Below, piece after piece: positions 25,877-33,965 of a DNA stretch of 64,000 bases (position 1 is its first letter; each line of letters begins with the position of its first letter). The notes below the pieces were generated by a model. It was not told the origin of the DNA. It saw nothing but the letters and a program-made list of their open reading frames with translations, and did not search any database. Source of the stretch: Dermatophilus congolensis (lineage in GTDB: Bacteria; Actinomycetota; Actinomycetes; Actinomycetales; Dermatophilaceae). Made by a program: the position numbers and the translations under genes. The stretch lies in NCBI RefSeq assembly GCF_900187045.1, contig NZ_LT906453.1, positions 2,480,001-2,544,000 of the forward strand, written 5' to 3'.

Positions 25877-26434
25877 ATGCGTAACGTTTTGGAAGCGGTC
25901 GTGAAGCTGGATCGGGTGAGTTTGACTCTCACTCGTATTGGTTTGGCTGTCGTTACTTTGTGGATTGGTGGCCTCAAGGTTGTGCCGTATGAGGCTGAGG
26001 GGATCGCACCTTTTGTCGCGAACAGTCCTGTTATGAGTTGGCTTTACAACGATCCGGCTGGTTATAAGAGTCACCGGAATCCGGAGGGCGCTCTGGTTGC
26101 TGCTAATAAGGACTGGCATGCCATGAATGGCTCTTATGTCGCTGCTCTTCTTATTGGTGCCGCCATTGTGGCGATGGGTTTATTGATTTTGGGCCATTGG
26201 GTTCACCCTGTTCTTGGGGTGATCGGTGGTGTGGCTTTGACGGGGATGAGCTTTGTCACTTTGAGTTTTCTTGTGACTACTCCTGAGGCGTGGGTTCCTG
26301 CTTTGGGTTCTGCGGAGCACGGTTTTCCGTATCTTTCGGGAGTGGGGCGGCTGGTGATCAAGGATTCGATCATGCTGGGTGCCTCTTTGGTGGTGGCGGT
26401 GGATTCAGCGCGTTGTGCGTTGGCTCGCCTGTGA
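25877..26434 (+). CDS. DUF417 (YkgB/RclC-like) membrane protein
   Basis: This 185-residue protein starts at ATG 25877, after GGGGAAGGA. It has four hydrophobic segments, for example LTRIGLAVVTLWIGGLKVVPYEAEGI (read in parts), YVAALLIGAAIVAMGLLIL and VLGVIGGVALTGMSFVTLSFLVTTPEAW. The motif LKVVPYEAEGIAPFVANSP is typical of DUF417. E. coli RclC, in the same family, belongs to the reactive-chlorine resistance system, but its molecular role is unknown. Coupling to a cysteine-bearing MerR regulator suggests an oxidant- or metal-responsive unit. It is an island between two glycan blocks. Confidence 0.85.
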   Translation: MRNVLEAVVKLDRVSLTLTRIGLAVVTLWIGGLKVVPYEAEGIAPFVANSPVMSWLYNDPAGYKSHRNPEGALVAANKDWHAMNGSYVAALLIGAAIVAMGLLILGHWVHPVLGVIGGVALTGMSFVTLSFLVTTPEAWVPALGSAEHGFPYLSGVGRLVIKDSIMLGASLVVAVDSARCALARL

Positions 26435-26467
26435 TTGTGGGGGCTGCCCTGGCTGTTTGCTGTGGGC

Positions 26468-26494
26468 GGCCCACACAAGGTGGGTTGTGTGGCC
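26468..26494 (+). terminator. Hairpin after the DUF417 gene
   Basis: GGCCCACACAA (26468-26478) pairs with TTGTGTGGCC (26485-26494) with one bulge. It lies 34 nt after the DUF417 stop. The remaining ~150 nt before the GT4 gene should contain its promoter; nothing specific was recognised. Confidence 0.5.
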
Positions 26495-26648
26495 GTGTCG
26501 TGCGGTGCGCGCCGAGGTTGTTTGAGGCGTTAATGTTGCGGAGAGCTTTTTGTTCCACCGTTTCTCGTGACCGTTTCTACGTGTTGTGGGGTTTCGTGTT
26601 CGGTGGGTTTCCTTTGCAGTCGCATCCGTTCGAGGAGATGTCGTACCT

Positions 26649-28046
26649 ATGACCACCCCTACCCCGCCGCCGGATGCTGATCCTTTCCGTCCGCACATGT
26701 TGTATGTCGCGTGGGGTTTTCCGCCTTCACGTGGCGGTGGTGTGTATCGGGCGTTGGCCACTGTGAATGGTTCCGTGCGTCAGGGGTGGGATGTCACTGT
26801 TCTTACTGCTACGCGTGAAACGTTCATCGACTACACGGGTGCGGATTTTTCGCTAGAAGAGCAGGTGGATCCTGCTGTTGAGATAGTTCGGATTCCGTTT
26901 CCGTGGCCAAGCATGGATATGAATGTGCGGAATTGGTCGCCTTTGCGTGCTTTGGCTCCGAAGGTGTGGCGGCGCAGCCGTAAGTACCGGGATATGCGTG
27001 ATTTTCCGGAGTCGAACTATGGGCCGTGGCGGCGTGATTTGGAACAGGCCGCGATTGATATCCATCAACGTAAGCGCGTGCATATGACGGTGGCGACGGC
27101 GAACCCGAATGTGGATTTCATGGCTGCGGATGCGTTGTATCGGCGTTTCCGGGTTCCGTATGTGATGGATTATCGGGATGCGTGGATGCTGGATGTTTTT
27201 GATGGAACGTTCTTGCATCCTGAGGGTGGTCGCGTCGATAAGTTGGAGCGGCGTTTGTTGGCGGATGCGCATGAGGTGTGGTTCGTTAATGAGCCGATTC
27301 GTGCTTGGCATGCCGAGCGTCATCCAGAGGTGGCTGAGCGGATGCACGTGGTGGCTAATGGGTATGACCCTGAGTTTGCGCCAGCGCCGACGGCTAAGGG
27401 TCCGGCGGCCGATAAGCCGTTGGTGTTTGGGTATATCGGGACGGCGAGTGCGCGGGTGCCGATCGCGGAGTTTGCTAAGGGGTGGGAGATTGCGCGGGGC
27501 CGTAGTGCTGAGTTGTCGAATGCACAGGCGCAGTTGTGGGGGTATTTGGGCTTTTATTCGGCTCCCTCGCCAGCGTTGCTGAATTTGGTGGAGGAGCACG
27601 CTAAAGACGAGTTGTCGTATCAAGGCCCTGTACCGAAGGCGAAGGTGCGGGAGATTTATGACACGTTTGATGCGTTGTTGTTGATTCTTGGCAAGGGCAT
27701 TTACGTGACGAGCGGGAAGGTGTTCGAGTACGCGGCGAGCGCTTTGCCGATTGTTGCTGTGCATGATCCGGGGAACGCGGCGACGGATGTGTTGCGTGAG
27801 TATCCGTTGTGGTTCCCGGTGAAGGATTTGTCTCCGGAGTCGATTGCGGAGGCGTTGGTGGAGGCTGGGCGTGCGGCGCGGTCGGCTTCGGAGGAGACGC
27901 GGGCGGCGTGTGCGCAGTTTGCGCGCAGGTATGCGCGGGATATCCAGTTGGAGCCGCGTGTGTCGGCGTTGAAGGAGGCTGTCCCTGTGCCGCTTGGTGG
28001 GGTTGTGCTGGATGGTCCTGCGGGTGATGTGGAGGAACAGGCGTGA
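26649..28046 (+). CDS. GT4-type glycosyltransferase
   Basis: This 465-residue protein starts at ATG 26649, 11 nt after GAGGAG. The N-terminal half has LYVAWGFPPSRGGGVYRAL, YVMDYRDAWMLDVFDG and VVANGYDPEF. The C-terminal half has LVFGYIGTASARVPIAEFAKG and GKVFEYAASALPIVAVHDPGNAA. It lacks the clearest E-x7-E motif but has the general GT-B/GT4-like layout seen in LPS-type transferases. The stop overlaps the start of an unknown gene (GTGA), so the two are likely to work together. Coding is G/T-rich, unlike the cap genes. Confidence 0.82.
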   Translation: MTTPTPPPDADPFRPHMLYVAWGFPPSRGGGVYRALATVNGSVRQGWDVTVLTATRETFIDYTGADFSLEEQVDPAVEIVRIPFPWPSMDMNVRNWSPLRALAPKVWRRSRKYRDMRDFPESNYGPWRRDLEQAAIDIHQRKRVHMTVATANPNVDFMAADALYRRFRVPYVMDYRDAWMLDVFDGTFLHPEGGRVDKLERRLLADAHEVWFVNEPIRAWHAERHPEVAERMHVVANGYDPEFAPAPTAKGPAADKPLVFGYIGTASARVPIAEFAKGWEIARGRSAELSNAQAQLWGYLGFYSAPSPALLNLVEEHAKDELSYQGPVPKAKVREIYDTFDALLLILGKGIYVTSGKVFEYAASALPIVAVHDPGNAATDVLREYPLWFPVKDLSPESIAEALVEAGRAARSASEETRAACAQFARRYARDIQLEPRVSALKEAVPVPLGGVVLDGPAGDVEEQA

Positions 28047-28843
28047 AGATTGTTTTGCTTGATACGGGTCGGGGTGTTTCTGCTGAGACGATCCGGATGT
28101 GGCGGGAGAATTTGGAGCTGTTGGACACCGATGAGGTGGAGCTGATGGCGTGGCAACCGCCGGTTGAGCCGTTGCCGGTGGCTCGGCATTTTGTGTTTGG
28201 TCCGCGGCTGGATGTGCGTCGGCCCGAGCCGTTGAGCGTGCAGACGCTGAATGGCTCTGATGGTGCGGATGTGGATGTGGCTGATTTGGTTGCCGAGCCG
28301 GCGGCGAGTGAGCGTGGTGGGGTTGCTGGTGCTGGAGGTGAGGAGTCTCCGGTGAGCGTGTCTGATCTTGCTGGTCAGATGGGTGAGGTGGTGCAGGACC
28401 ATGTGACTCCCGGGCGTATCGCTGACCCGAATGGTGAGGTGTATCGCACGGGTGCGGAGGCGCGTGCTTCGGTGTCTTTGCCGAAGTATCACCCGGAGCG
28501 GGTGCGGCAGGGGGTGAAGTGGCGTAGCCGTAGGGTTAAGGCCAAGGCTGTTCAGGTAAAGCGGGCGGCGAAAGCAAATATTAAGGCTAGTGATAGGCCG
28601 TTGGCGAAGGTGGCACAGCAGGCGATTGCGGTGCGGCACGGCAGTATTTCGACGCGGTTTGCGGTGGCGTTGTCTCGGTCTCGGACGGCTTCGGAGGTGT
28701 TTGCGGGAGCGGATTTGGTGTTCCCTGTGGATGCGCGGTCGCAGCGGGGTGCGTGGTTGTTAGCTCGTCGACATCCTGGGCCGGATGTGGTGGTGGGGTA
28801 TCCGGCGGCGAAGCGGGCGTTGCGGGCACGTCGCGCACGGTGA
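28043..28843 (+). CDS. Unknown protein coupled to a glycosyltransferase gene
   Basis: This 266-residue protein starts at GTG 28043, overlapping the GT4 stop by 4 nt and preceded by GGAGG. I do not recognise a family with confidence. The first 50 residues (KIVLLDTGRGVSAETIRMWRENLELL) look like the start of a Rossmann fold. Residues 55-150 are low in structure-forming residues. Residues 150-195 are strongly basic (many Arg/Lys with Ala). The last 55 residues read ASEVFAGADLVFPVDARSQRG and WLLARRHPGPDVVVGYPAAK. No signal peptide or membrane segment is seen. Its role is presumably an accessory to the glycosyltransferase, perhaps a scaffold or a degenerate transferase. Confidence 0.7.
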   Translation: MKIVLLDTGRGVSAETIRMWRENLELLDTDEVELMAWQPPVEPLPVARHFVFGPRLDVRRPEPLSVQTLNGSDGADVDVADLVAEPAASERGGVAGAGGEESPVSVSDLAGQMGEVVQDHVTPGRIADPNGEVYRTGAEARASVSLPKYHPERVRQGVKWRSRRVKAKAVQVKRAAKANIKASDRPLAKVAQQAIAVRHGSISTRFAVALSRSRTASEVFAGADLVFPVDARSQRGAWLLARRHPGPDVVVGYPAAKRALRARRAR

Positions 28844-28852
28844 TGTGTGTTT

Positions 28853-28888
28853 AAGCAGGGGCGAGGCTGTGTGGCTTCGCCCCTGCTT
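28853..28888 (+). terminator. Terminator before the two-component system
   Basis: A 14-bp stem with one mismatch (28853-28866 with 28875-28888) and an 8-nt loop follows the unknown gene by 9 nt. Downstream bases are G/T-rich. Confidence 0.7.
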
Positions 28889-28950
28889 GTGTGTGTTGTG
28901 GGTGGTTGATGGTGCTGGTGAGGGTCCGTGAGATGGGGTGCTTGGGTCTC

Positions 28951-28963
28951 TACCCTTGTGTGT
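28951..28963 (+). promoter_or_regulatory. Candidate -10 element for a leaderless response-regulator transcript
   Basis: TACCCT at 28951-28956 fits the actinobacterial TANNNT -10 pattern, and the ATG at 28964 lies 7 nt further on, where transcription would start. There is no Shine-Dalgarno sequence before this ATG, which also suggests a leaderless mRNA. No clear -35 box is present. Confidence 0.4.
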
Positions 28964-29719
28964 ATGGATGCTGAGGTGAAAAGCGGCGACGAGGGTGGGC
29001 TGCGGGTGCTCGTGGTGGAGGATGACGACGACCTTCGGATGACGACGTCGTTGGTGTTGCGTAAGCAGGGTTTTGTGGTGGAGGCGGCTGCTGATGGTGT
29101 GGATGCGTTGGAGTTATTGGCGCGTTTAGATCGTGAGGGGCTTTCACCGCAGGTAGCGGTGGTGGATATTGCGATGCCTCGGATGGATGGGATCACGTTG
29201 ACGCGGCGGTTGCGTGAGCGTGCTGCTCCGTTGGGGGTGATTATGTTGACGGCGCGGGAGTTGCCGTATGACCAGTTGGCTGGGTTTGAGGCAGGGGCGG
29301 ATGACTATGTCATTAAGCCGTTCGATGGGGCTATTTTGGCGGCACGGATTGTGGCTGTGTCACGACGTTCTATGGCTGCTGGTGCGCAGGCGGGTGCGGG
29401 GGCTGGTTCAAGGTTGCCTGCGCCGAATGTGCAGGCGGTGGGTGATTTGCGGGTGGATCGGGATGGGATGACGGTGTTTCGGCATAGCGATGGGGCTGAG
29501 ATCACTTTGTCGGGCACGGAGTTTCGTTTGTTGGCGACGTTTTTGGATCGTCCGGGCAGGGTGCTGACTAAGTCTCAGCTTTTGGATTTGGTGTGGGATA
29601 TCGGTGATTGGGGTGATGATCACGTGGTTGAGGTCAGTATTGGTCGATTGCGTTCGAAGATTGGTCCGGGGATTATCCATACGGTGCGGGGGCTGGGGTA
29701 CAAGCTGGTGGTGGAGTGA
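28964..29719 (+). CDS. OmpR/PhoB-family response regulator
   Basis: This 251-residue protein starts at ATG 28964. The receiver domain (about 12-128) has the acidic pocket VVEDDDD, phosphoacceptor Asp68 in VVDIAMPRMDG, the Thr of IMLTARE, and Lys in DDYVIKPFD. A Gly/Ala linker leads to a winged-helix output domain (about 150-250) with SGTEFRLLATFLDRPGRVLTKSQLLDLVW (read in parts), VEVSIGRLRSKIG and IIHTVRGLGYKL. It is coupled to the histidine kinase by a 4-nt overlap. The domain order matches regulators that bind direct repeats at about 11-bp spacing; such a repeat lies at 32202-32219. Confidence 0.96.
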   Translation: MDAEVKSGDEGGLRVLVVEDDDDLRMTTSLVLRKQGFVVEAAADGVDALELLARLDREGLSPQVAVVDIAMPRMDGITLTRRLRERAAPLGVIMLTARELPYDQLAGFEAGADDYVIKPFDGAILAARIVAVSRRSMAAGAQAGAGAGSRLPAPNVQAVGDLRVDRDGMTVFRHSDGAEITLSGTEFRLLATFLDRPGRVLTKSQLLDLVWDIGDWGDDHVVEVSIGRLRSKIGPGIIHTVRGLGYKLVVE

Positions 29720-30993
29720 GTTTCGCTGAGTCTTCGTGTAGGTCGAGGAAGGGGTTGCCTGCATTACGGCGGTTGAGGTCGGTGCGGGTGTACATCACGG
29801 TGGCGGTGGCGGTGACATCGCTGTTGGTTTCGTGTGTGGTCAGTGGTGTGCTGGCGGTGCGGGCTGCGGATTCGGCGACGGATGCGGTGCGGGGGCAGGC
29901 GTTGGCACGGTTGATCGCTGCCAGCGAGGGGTACGCCTTGGATGGCCGGTTACGTTTGGGTGCTTCGATGGATACGGATTCTGCTCCGGAGGCGGTGCGT
30001 TCGGCGCTGGCTGACCCGAATACGAAGGAGAAGACCACCTATTACGACGGCGCGCACATGTGGGCTGCGACCAGGTTGGGTCCAGAGGTGGCGCTGGTGG
30101 TTCAGCTGGATGCTTCAACGTTGGCTAAGCAGAACGATGATCGTTTGCAGACGTTGGGTATCGCAGCTGCGGCGTCGTTGGTGTTGTCGGGTTTGTTGGG
30201 GTGGATTGCGGGTATCACTATCTCTTCACGGCTTCGCCGGGCAGCTGATGGGGTGGTGATGATCGCTGATGGTGAGGATGTTTCAGTGAGCCAGAAGGGT
30301 CATGATGAGGTGGCTGTGTTGACTGCGGCCATCGATGACATGGCGGCTACGCTGCGTGGGCGGGTGGAGTTGGAGCGTGCGTTTACCTCGGATGTGGCGC
30401 ATGAGTTGCGTACGCCGTTGACGGCGTTGGTCAGTGCTGCGGAATTGTTGCCCGATGATGAGTCTTCTTCGATTGTGCGCCGGCAGGTGACTCGGCTGCG
30501 TCGTCTAGTAGATGACTTGTTGGAGTTGTCGCGGCTGGATCGGGCTGCTGAGCCTGCTGTTGTGGAGCGGGTGGATTTGGCGGTGACGGTGCAGGAGTCG
30601 TTGCGGCGTCTGGGTGATGTGGGCGCTGAGGTGGAGTTCGTGGTTGGCGCAACGGCTGAGGTGATGGTCGATACTCGACGGTTGGATCGTGTGATGAGCA
30701 ACTTGGTGACCAATGTGGTGCGCCATGGTGGTGGTCAAGCGGTGATTCAGGTGGATGACAACACGTTGACGGTGCGTGATGCTGGCCCTGGTTATCCGCA
30801 AGACGTCATTGAGAATGGCCCTCGCCCGTTTCATGCCGGTACTGGCAGTAAGGGCTCGGGGCTGGGGTTGACGATTGCGTTTAAGCACGCTGAGACGATG
30901 GGGGCGGTGGTGACGTTGGGTCGTTCTGAGCCTGATGCTGAGCATCCGGGGCTTTCTGGCGCGCGGACCGAGGTGAGGTTTACGCGTGCGTGA
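29716..30993 (+). CDS. Sensor histidine kinase
   Basis: This 425-residue kinase starts at GTG 29716, overlapping the regulator stop by 4 nt. It has membrane helices near 25-48 and 146-169 enclosing about 95 extracytoplasmic residues, a HAMP domain (about 168-220), and a dimerisation domain with SDVAHELRTPLTAL and His229. The ATP-binding domain carries the N box (NLVTNVVRHGGG), G1 (VRDAGPGYP) and G2 (GSGLGLTIA). The G1 motif has DAGPGYP where DxGxG is usual, so it is intact. The signal is unknown; a lipoprotein and a secreted protein just downstream may belong to its stimulus or regulon. Confidence 0.96.
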   Translation: MSFAESSCRSRKGLPALRRLRSVRVYITVAVAVTSLLVSCVVSGVLAVRAADSATDAVRGQALARLIAASEGYALDGRLRLGASMDTDSAPEAVRSALADPNTKEKTTYYDGAHMWAATRLGPEVALVVQLDASTLAKQNDDRLQTLGIAAAASLVLSGLLGWIAGITISSRLRRAADGVVMIADGEDVSVSQKGHDEVAVLTAAIDDMAATLRGRVELERAFTSDVAHELRTPLTALVSAAELLPDDESSSIVRRQVTRLRRLVDDLLELSRLDRAAEPAVVERVDLAVTVQESLRRLGDVGAEVEFVVGATAEVMVDTRRLDRVMSNLVTNVVRHGGGQAVIQVDDNTLTVRDAGPGYPQDVIENGPRPFHAGTGSKGSGLGLTIAFKHAETMGAVVTLGRSEPDAEHPGLSGARTEVRFTRA

Positions 30994-30999
30994 GCTGGA

Positions 31000-31515
31000 T
31001 CAGCGGCGGGCGTTCCAGACCGTGGTTTTTTCTTGTCCTTCGGGGACTTTGTCGGTGTAGGTGATTTCGATGCTGGTGTAGGCGCCAGCACCATTAGCGG
31101 TCAGTGCACCGGTGGCTTTGATCCGCACTGGGTAGGAGACGGGTTTTCCTTCAGCGCAGCTAGGGACACAGCTGTTTTCGCGCAGGACCGCGCTTGCTGT
31201 GGCCTGTGTGTCTCCCCAGCTTTCCCATTTCACTGAGTCAAGGGCCGAGTTGGAGTCGGCACAGGCAAGGGTGAAGGAAGAGGGGCGTTGAACAAGCGAT
31301 TTATCACAGTCTTGGAGGTAGAACTGACCTTTTTTCGCTGAACTGTTCAGGGCTGTACCGCCGTCTGCGCTGGCGGGTGTCACTGCCGGTAGGGCCGACC
31401 CGCGCGCTGCGGTCACGGTTCCTTGATCTGGGACAGAACAGCCAGTGAGGGCTATGAGGAGCGCCATCGCTGCGGTTGCAGCCATTTTTGCGCGTTTGCT
31501 CATGGGCTGTGCCAT
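31000..31515 (-). CDS. Lipoprotein of a conserved actinobacterial unknown family
   Basis: This 171-residue protein starts at ATG 31515 with AGGAC upstream. It has a type II signal peptide with lipobox LTGC (Cys26), so it should be anchored on the outer face of the membrane. The mature part contains FYLQDCDKSLVQRPSSF, LACADSNSALDSVKWESWG and ENSCVPSCAEGKPVSYPVRI. The spacing of the four Cys and the W-x-SWG element resembles widespread short secreted actinobacterial proteins of unknown function. Two disulfides are likely. It converges on the kinase gene, 6 nt away. Confidence 0.8.
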   Translation of the reverse strand: MAQPMSKRAKMAATAAMALLIALTGCSVPDQGTVTAARGSALPAVTPASADGGTALNSSAKKGQFYLQDCDKSLVQRPSSFTLACADSNSALDSVKWESWGDTQATASAVLRENSCVPSCAEGKPVSYPVRIKATGALTANGAGAYTSIEITYTDKVPEGQEKTTVWNARR

Positions 31516-31620
31516 GCCTTATGTCCTCTCGTGGGACTGCTCGTGCAGTGAGGGTGTACCTGCCGGCCGGTGGGGTTGCGTTCTCTGGGGAGTGTCCGGC
31601 CGGCAGGCGAGTGAGGAGGG

Positions 31621-32058
31621 TCAGCTGCTGTGAACGATGGCGTGGGCGGTGCGGCCATCAGGTGCGATGAGTGTCAGACGGATCCAGGAGCCTTTGAGGT
31701 CGGCAGGGATCATGATGTCGGCGCTGAGGGCACCTGCGTCTGCAGCTGGGTGGAGGGTGCCTTTAATGCCGTGTGGTCCAACAACGGTGGCGTGGGTGAA
31801 GCTGCGGCCGGTTTTGTCGCTGCCTGCATCTGCGAACACGGTTAGTTCGTGTCCGTGTTTGAAGGTGGATTCAGTCCACAGACGGACGCTGGGGGCTTTG
31901 GGCCCGGCGGTCTTGCGCACGGCTGCGACTGTTTGAGCTTCGGTCGGTGCTGCCGAGGCGGTGCTGTCCTGCGCGATGATGCCTAGCGAGGGTCCTGCGA
32001 TGAGGGAGACCGCTAGGACTGCAGAAGCGATTTTACCTGCGGAAAAACGAGCGGACAT
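31621..32058 (-). CDS. Small secreted protein, unknown function
   Basis: This 145-residue protein starts at ATG 32058, 6 nt after AAGGAGA; the in-frame GTG at 32073 overlaps that site and is rejected. A signal peptide (about 1-36, likely cleaved after ASA) leads to a mature domain that looks all-beta: VRLWTESTFKHGHELTVFADAGS, THATVVGPHGIKGTLHPA, IMIPADLKGSWIRLTLIAPDG. This resembles an immunoglobulin-like extracellular fold. No cysteine is present. I do not recognise a named family. It lies beside the lipoprotein and the two-component system. Confidence 0.72.
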   Translation of the reverse strand: MSARFSAGKIASAVLAVSLIAGPSLGIIAQDSTASAAPTEAQTVAAVRKTAGPKAPSVRLWTESTFKHGHELTVFADAGSDKTGRSFTHATVVGPHGIKGTLHPAADAGALSADIMIPADLKGSWIRLTLIAPDGRTAHAIVHSS

Positions 32059-32385
32059 TGCTTTCTCCTTCACATGACCATCGACACCGTCGGTGGTGCA
32101 TTCAGTGTCTTTGACGGTGGGGAACGCCTCGCGTGAGCGAGGCGCCCGGCCCCTGATTTCCGGGTTTCCCTACCGACATCTAGAACTCTGGAGCACGAAC
32201 CTCACAAGAACCTCACATGACTTTCACGTACACAGCACATATGTCTTGACCGGGTCTGATCACAGGCGCGTAGGCCCCGAAAACTGTTATTTAGCAGTGC
32301 CTGAGGCAGTTGGGATGCGTCACATCGCACGTGCTGGCGGGCCAAAACGATAAGCTCCCTGCGGCATACCCTGGGGAGGAAAAAC
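32059..32385. promoter_or_regulatory. Divergent regulatory region with direct repeat and hairpin
   Basis: This region separates the secreted-protein gene from the DUF1846 gene. It contains an 11-bp-spaced direct repeat, TCACAAG (32202-32208) and TCACATG (32213-32219), within a longer repeated GAACCTCACA (32197-32206 and 32208-32217). Such spacing is typical of OmpR/PhoP-family binding sites. It also holds a perfect 8-bp hairpin (32125-32132 with 32137-32144) in what would be the leader of the secreted-protein mRNA. GGGGAGGA near 32372-32379 serves the DUF1846 gene, with a TACCCT -10-like element at about 32367 that is too close to it to be certain. Confidence 0.5.
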
Positions 32386-33882
32386 GTGAACGCACACGCC
32401 ATCGGCTTTGACCGCGACAAGTACATCCGTATGCAGACCGAGCACATTAGTGCACGTCGAGCACAGTTCGGCGGGAAGCTGTACCTGGAGTTCGGTGGAA
32501 AGCTTTTTGATGACCATCACGCCTCGCGTGTGCTGCCCGGTTTCACCCCGGACAACAAGCTGGTCATGCTCGAGTCGATGAAAGACGACGTCGAGATGGT
32601 CGTTGTTGTTAATGCTCGAGACCTTGCTTCTAACAAGGTCCGTGGCGATTTGGGTATCGGCTACGACGCAGATGTGCTCCGCCTGGTCGATGAGTTCCGC
32701 ACCTATGGCTTGTACGTCGGCAGCGTGGTGATTTCTCACTGGAGCGAAGACAACCGCACCGCGAAAGCTTTCAAACGCAAACTCGAACGTTTGGGTCTGA
32801 CTGTCTACCGCCACTACCCCATCAAGGGCTACCCCAACGATGTCGCGCTCGTTGTGAGTGAAGAGGGCTACGGACGCAACGACTACATCGAAACCACCCG
32901 TAACCTTGTCGTTGTCACTGCCCCTGGCCCAGGTTCGGGAAAGATGGCCACGTGTCTTTCGCAGCTGTACCAGGACCACCAGCGCGGTGTGGAGTCTGGC
33001 TACGCGAAGTTTGAGACATTCCCGATCTGGAACCTGCCACTGGATCACCCCGTGAACCTGGCTTATGAGGCCGCTACTGCCGACCTCGACGACGTCAACA
33101 TGATTGACCCGTTCCATCTGGCTGCGCACGGTGAGCAGACAGTGAACTACAACCGTGACGTCGAGGTTTTCCCGGTCTTGAATCTGCTGTTCGAGCAGAT
33201 TATGGGGTCTTCTCCCTACGCCTCCCCCACCGACATGGGGGTCAACATGGTGGGCTTTTGCATCAGCGATGACGAGGTCGTCCGCTATGCCTCCAAGCAG
33301 GAAGTGATCCGCCGCTACTTCAAGGCTTTGGCCCGCGAGCACAAAGAGCAGATCGAACCAGTTGAGAGCGAACGTATCGCGCTAACGATGAGCAAACTCG
33401 GGGTCGTCGACACTGATCGTCCTGTCGTCGAACCTGCCCGCAAGCTCGCTAAGCGTTCTAAGGGCCCCGCCGCTGCGATCGAACTACCTGATGGGCGCAT
33501 CATCGCTGGCAAGACCAGCTCACTGCTAGGGCCGAGCTCTGCAATCCTGCTTGACGCGCTCAAAGCATTGGCTGGCATCGACGACAAGGTGCATCTGCTC
33601 TCCCCCGAGACGGTCGCACCCATCCAAGCTCTCAAAACACAGCATTTGGGTAGTCACAACCCGCGCCTGCACACCGATGAGGTGCTTATTGCCCTGGCTG
33701 TGGGCGCCAAGCACGATGAAAACGCTCGCCGGGCTCTAGAGCAGCTGCAGAATCTACATGGCTGCGATGTGCACTCCTCCACGATCTTGGGCAGCGTCGA
33801 TGAGGGCATTTTCCGAAACCTGGGTGTACAGGTGACCTGCGAACCCGCTTACGCAACGAAGAAGCTCTACCGCAAGAGCTGA
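32386..33882 (+). CDS. DUF1846 family protein
   Basis: This 498-residue protein starts at GTG 32386, about 7 nt after GGGGAGGA. It begins [19 protein letters not shown] and has [72 protein letters not shown] (read in parts) and [21 protein letters not shown]. These match the DUF1846 (UPF0371) family, whose length is about 500. The P-loop-like [10 protein letters not shown] suggests a nucleotide-binding part, but the biochemical role is unknown. It is monocistronic, with a terminator after it. Confidence 0.92.
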   Translation: MNAHAIGFDRDKYIRMQTEHISARRAQFGGKLYLEFGGKLFDDHHASRVLPGFTPDNKLVMLESMKDDVEMVVVVNARDLASNKVRGDLGIGYDADVLRLVDEFRTYGLYVGSVVISHWSEDNRTAKAFKRKLERLGLTVYRHYPIKGYPNDVALVVSEEGYGRNDYIETTRNLVVVTAPGPGSGKMATCLSQLYQDHQRGVESGYAKFETFPIWNLPLDHPVNLAYEAATADLDDVNMIDPFHLAAHGEQTVNYNRDVEVFPVLNLLFEQIMGSSPYASPTDMGVNMVGFCISDDEVVRYASKQEVIRRYFKALAREHKEQIEPVESERIALTMSKLGVVDTDRPVVEPARKLAKRSKGPAAAIELPDGRIIAGKTSSLLGPSSAILLDALKALAGIDDKVHLLSPETVAPIQALKTQHLGSHNPRLHTDEVLIALAVGAKHDENARRALEQLQNLHGCDVHSSTILGSVDEGIFRNLGVQVTCEPAYATKKLYRKS

Positions 33883-33895
33883 TCTACCTTGCCAG

Positions 33896-33937
33896 CCAGG
33901 GGCTTTCCATCGCTTGTGTCTGGTAGAAAGCCCCTGG
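33896..33937. terminator. Hairpin between converging genes
   Basis: CCAGGGGCTTTC (33896-33907) pairs perfectly with GAAAGCCCCTGG (33926-33937), with an 18-nt loop. It lies between the DUF1846 stop and the end of the large glycosyltransferase gene and could end transcription in both directions. Confidence 0.6.
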
Positions 33938-33965
33938 TCGTTGCAGTGAAACTGGTGCCGTTTTC

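Noticed and set aside
32059-32200. Possible c-di-AMP (ydaO-type) riboswitch upstream of the secreted-protein gene
   Set aside because: The leader has a strong hairpin and a GGGAAACC-like stretch on the minus strand, but the conserved GGGGUGAAU-type core was not found.
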